From Deltaproteobacteria bacterium (GTDB lineage Bacteria > Myxococcota > B64-G9): DNA of 8,341 nt. The stretch lies in NCBI GenBank assembly GCA_030591745.1, contig JAUVAM010000120.1, forward strand, positions 1-8,341. The letters run 5' to 3'. The position numbers and the translations under genes were made by a program. Shown piece by piece: positions 7,144 to 8,341 of the stretch. The notes under the pieces were generated by a model. It saw nothing but the letters and a program-made list of their open reading frames with translations, was not told where the DNA came from and searched no databases. Each line of letters begins with the position of its first letter. Position 1 is the first letter of the stretch.

Positions 7144-7161
7144 CATGAGGAAAACCTCATG
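7144..7161 (+). promoter_or_regulatory. Hairpin enclosing the Shine-Dalgarno and start of the kinase
   Basis: CATGAGG, an AAAA loop, then CCTCATG: perfect 7-bp arms. The left arm holds the GAGG ribosome site (7147-7150) and the right arm holds the ATG start (7159-7161), so in RNA the two would be base-paired and hidden. This could act as a translational switch, for instance heat-, protein- or coupling-dependent, or the palindrome could be a DNA operator. The structure is plain in the sequence; the function is inferred. Confidence 0.6.
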
Positions 7162-8341
7162 ACAATTAAATCGCTGGGTAAATATCAGCTAATTAAGCGG
7201 ATCGCGGTCGGCGGGATGTCCGAGATCTATTTGTCGTCCCAGGGAGGCCTGCATGGTTTCGAGCGGGCCGTGATCTTGAAGCGCATTCGCGAGGATTTGG
7301 ACGCCGAGCAGGAAGTTCAGGAAATGTTCCTGGACGAGGCGCGCATCGCCGCTTGCCTTAAACACGCCAACATTGTGCATCTGTACGACGTGGGTCGGGA
7401 CAACGGGGTGGCCTACCTGGCCATGGAGTACATCTTCGGCCGGGACCTGATGCAGGTCGCCGAGCGGGTGCGCTTGCACGACATGCAGCTTCCCGTTTGG
7501 TTCGTGCTGAAGGTCATGATTGATTCTTTGGCGGGCCTCCATTACGCGCACGAGGTGGCCGAGTTCGAAGACAAGAAGCTCAAGGTTATCCATCGAGATG
7601 TGAGTCCGCAGAACATCATCATTTCCTTCGATGGCGTGAGCAAGATTTTGGACTTTGGCATCGCCAAGGCTGAAGCCCGCATGAACAAGACCCAGGCGGG
7701 TGTCCTCAAGGGCAAGTATGCCTACATGTCTCCAGAGCAAGTACGCGGCAAGCCCATGGATCATCGAAGCGATCAGTTCTCCATGGCTGTCGTTTTCTAC
7801 GAAATATTGACAGCCACCCGGCTTTTTCAGCGGGACACCGATTACAGCACCATGGAGGCGGTGGACCAGTGTGAAATTCCGCCCATCCGTGTGCTTCGCA
7901 AAGACGTGCCCCGTCGATTGGTTCGCGTGCTTCGCAAGGCCACCCGGCGCAACCCCAAGCGCCGCTTTGCTTCTTGCAAGGACATGGAGCAAGCTTTGCA
8001 CAAGCTGCTCCGTGGCAGTCCCGTTGAGCAGACCATGCAAATGTCGAGTTTTATGAGGGATCTTTTCGCCAACGAACTGGAAGCCCGCGAACGTGTCATC
8101 GCTGAAGCCGACGAAATGCAGCGAGAGATTCTTTTAAAGACCGGCTTCGAGATGGCTTTGGAAAATACGTCCCGCGGCAGAAAGGCGAAAGCGGCTCCTT
8201 CGGCGGCGCGACGCTACCAGGAGATTTTGGCGGCCAAGGAGGCCAGGAAAAATCCGGACAAGGTTCCTGACTTGCTGCCGGACGAAAATTTGCCCGAGGA
8301 GCAAGACACCTTCTATGACGGGATTGCCCAGCAGCGGGGGC
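7159..8341 (+). CDS. Eukaryotic-type Ser/Thr protein kinase, C-terminus cut by window
   Basis: Open to the right edge: 394 codons are visible and no stop is reached. The Hanks-type kinase domain spans about residues 9-285: Gly-rich loop IAVGGMSEIY (15-24), ATP-anchoring K41, helix-C E60, catalytic loop HRDVSPQN (145-152, D147 as base), DFG at 165-167, and GKYAYMSPEQ at 185-194 as activation and P+1 segment. The HRDVSPQN form is common in kinases of Myxococcota and relatives. Residues about 295-330 look helical and charged, and 335-380 is basic then acidic and probably disordered. No membrane segment is seen up to the edge; an output or sensor domain may follow. GAGG at 7147-7150 serves the ATG but is trapped in a hairpin. 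No neighbour points to a substrate. Confidence 0.93.
   Translation, partial: MTIKSLGKYQLIKRIAVGGMSEIYLSSQGGLHGFERAVILKRIREDLDAEQEVQEMFLDEARIAACLKHANIVHLYDVGRDNGVAYLAMEYIFGRDLMQVAERVRLHDMQLPVWFVLKVMIDSLAGLHYAHEVAEFEDKKLKVIHRDVSPQNIIISFDGVSKILDFGIAKAEARMNKTQAGVLKGKYAYMSPEQVRGKPMDHRSDQFSMAVVFYEILTATRLFQRDTDYSTMEAVDQCEIPPIRVLRKDVPRRLVRVLRKATRRNPKRRFASCKDMEQALHKLLRGSPVEQTMQMSSFMRDLFANELEARERVIAEADEMQREILLKTGFEMALENTSRGRKAKAAPSAARRYQEILAAKEARKNPDKVPDLLPDENLPEEQDTFYDGIAQQRG

Noticed and set aside
7189..8040. 283-codon minus-strand open frame opposite the Ser/Thr kinase
   Set aside because: The plus-strand frame carries all kinase motifs in order; the antisense frame is a shadow.

Overview
The window is GC-rich, densely coding bacterial DNA. 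It holds seven genes: six complete and one cut by the right edge. A Ser/Thr kinase with an HRDVSPQN catalytic loop, an NtrC-class sigma-54 activator, tandem thiolases and a lone FabH-like enzyme together suggest a delta-lineage bacterium in the broad sense (Myxococcota, Bradymonadota or Desulfobacterota). This placement rests on protein style, not on a marker gene.

Left, minus strand (2-2404): two tandem thiolases, probably one operon read leftward. They align without gaps over 393 residues, with about 228 identical by hand count (about 58%). Both keep the Cys-His-Cys catalytic set (C90, H350, C380). They differ most at the loop that helps set substrate choice, so a division of labour in short-chain acyl-CoA metabolism is likely.

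Divergent intergenic region (2405-2640): on the plus strand it has the layout of a sigma-54 promoter. There is a perfect 8-bp-arm palindrome (2476-2497), an IHF-like site (2537-2549), a consensus -24/-12 element (2578-2593) and a strong Shine-Dalgarno.

Centre, plus strand (2641-5969): a ZraP/Spy/CpxP-type periplasmic protein with two LTxxQ motifs set between Gly-rich repeats, then a strong intrinsic terminator, then a membrane histidine kinase and an NtrC-type response regulator overlapping by ATGA. The likely logic is an envelope-stress loop of the ZraPSR kind: the kinase senses, the regulator activates sigma-54 RNA polymerase at the chaperone promoter, the chaperone is made in excess, and leaky termination passes some transcription to the kinase and regulator. 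The kinase's periplasmic domain carries a Gly/Arg-rich loop matching the chaperone in composition and partly in DNA sequence. This is the most interesting signal in the window.

Right, plus strand (6037-8341): a FabH-like (KAS III fold) protein that keeps the nucleophilic Cys but has lost the usual His and Asn of the triad, then a eukaryotic-type Ser/Thr kinase running off the window. The kinase's Shine-Dalgarno and start codon lie in the two arms of a perfect 7-bp hairpin, which suggests translational control or an operator. No tRNA, rRNA, CRISPR array, insertion sequence or phage gene was seen.
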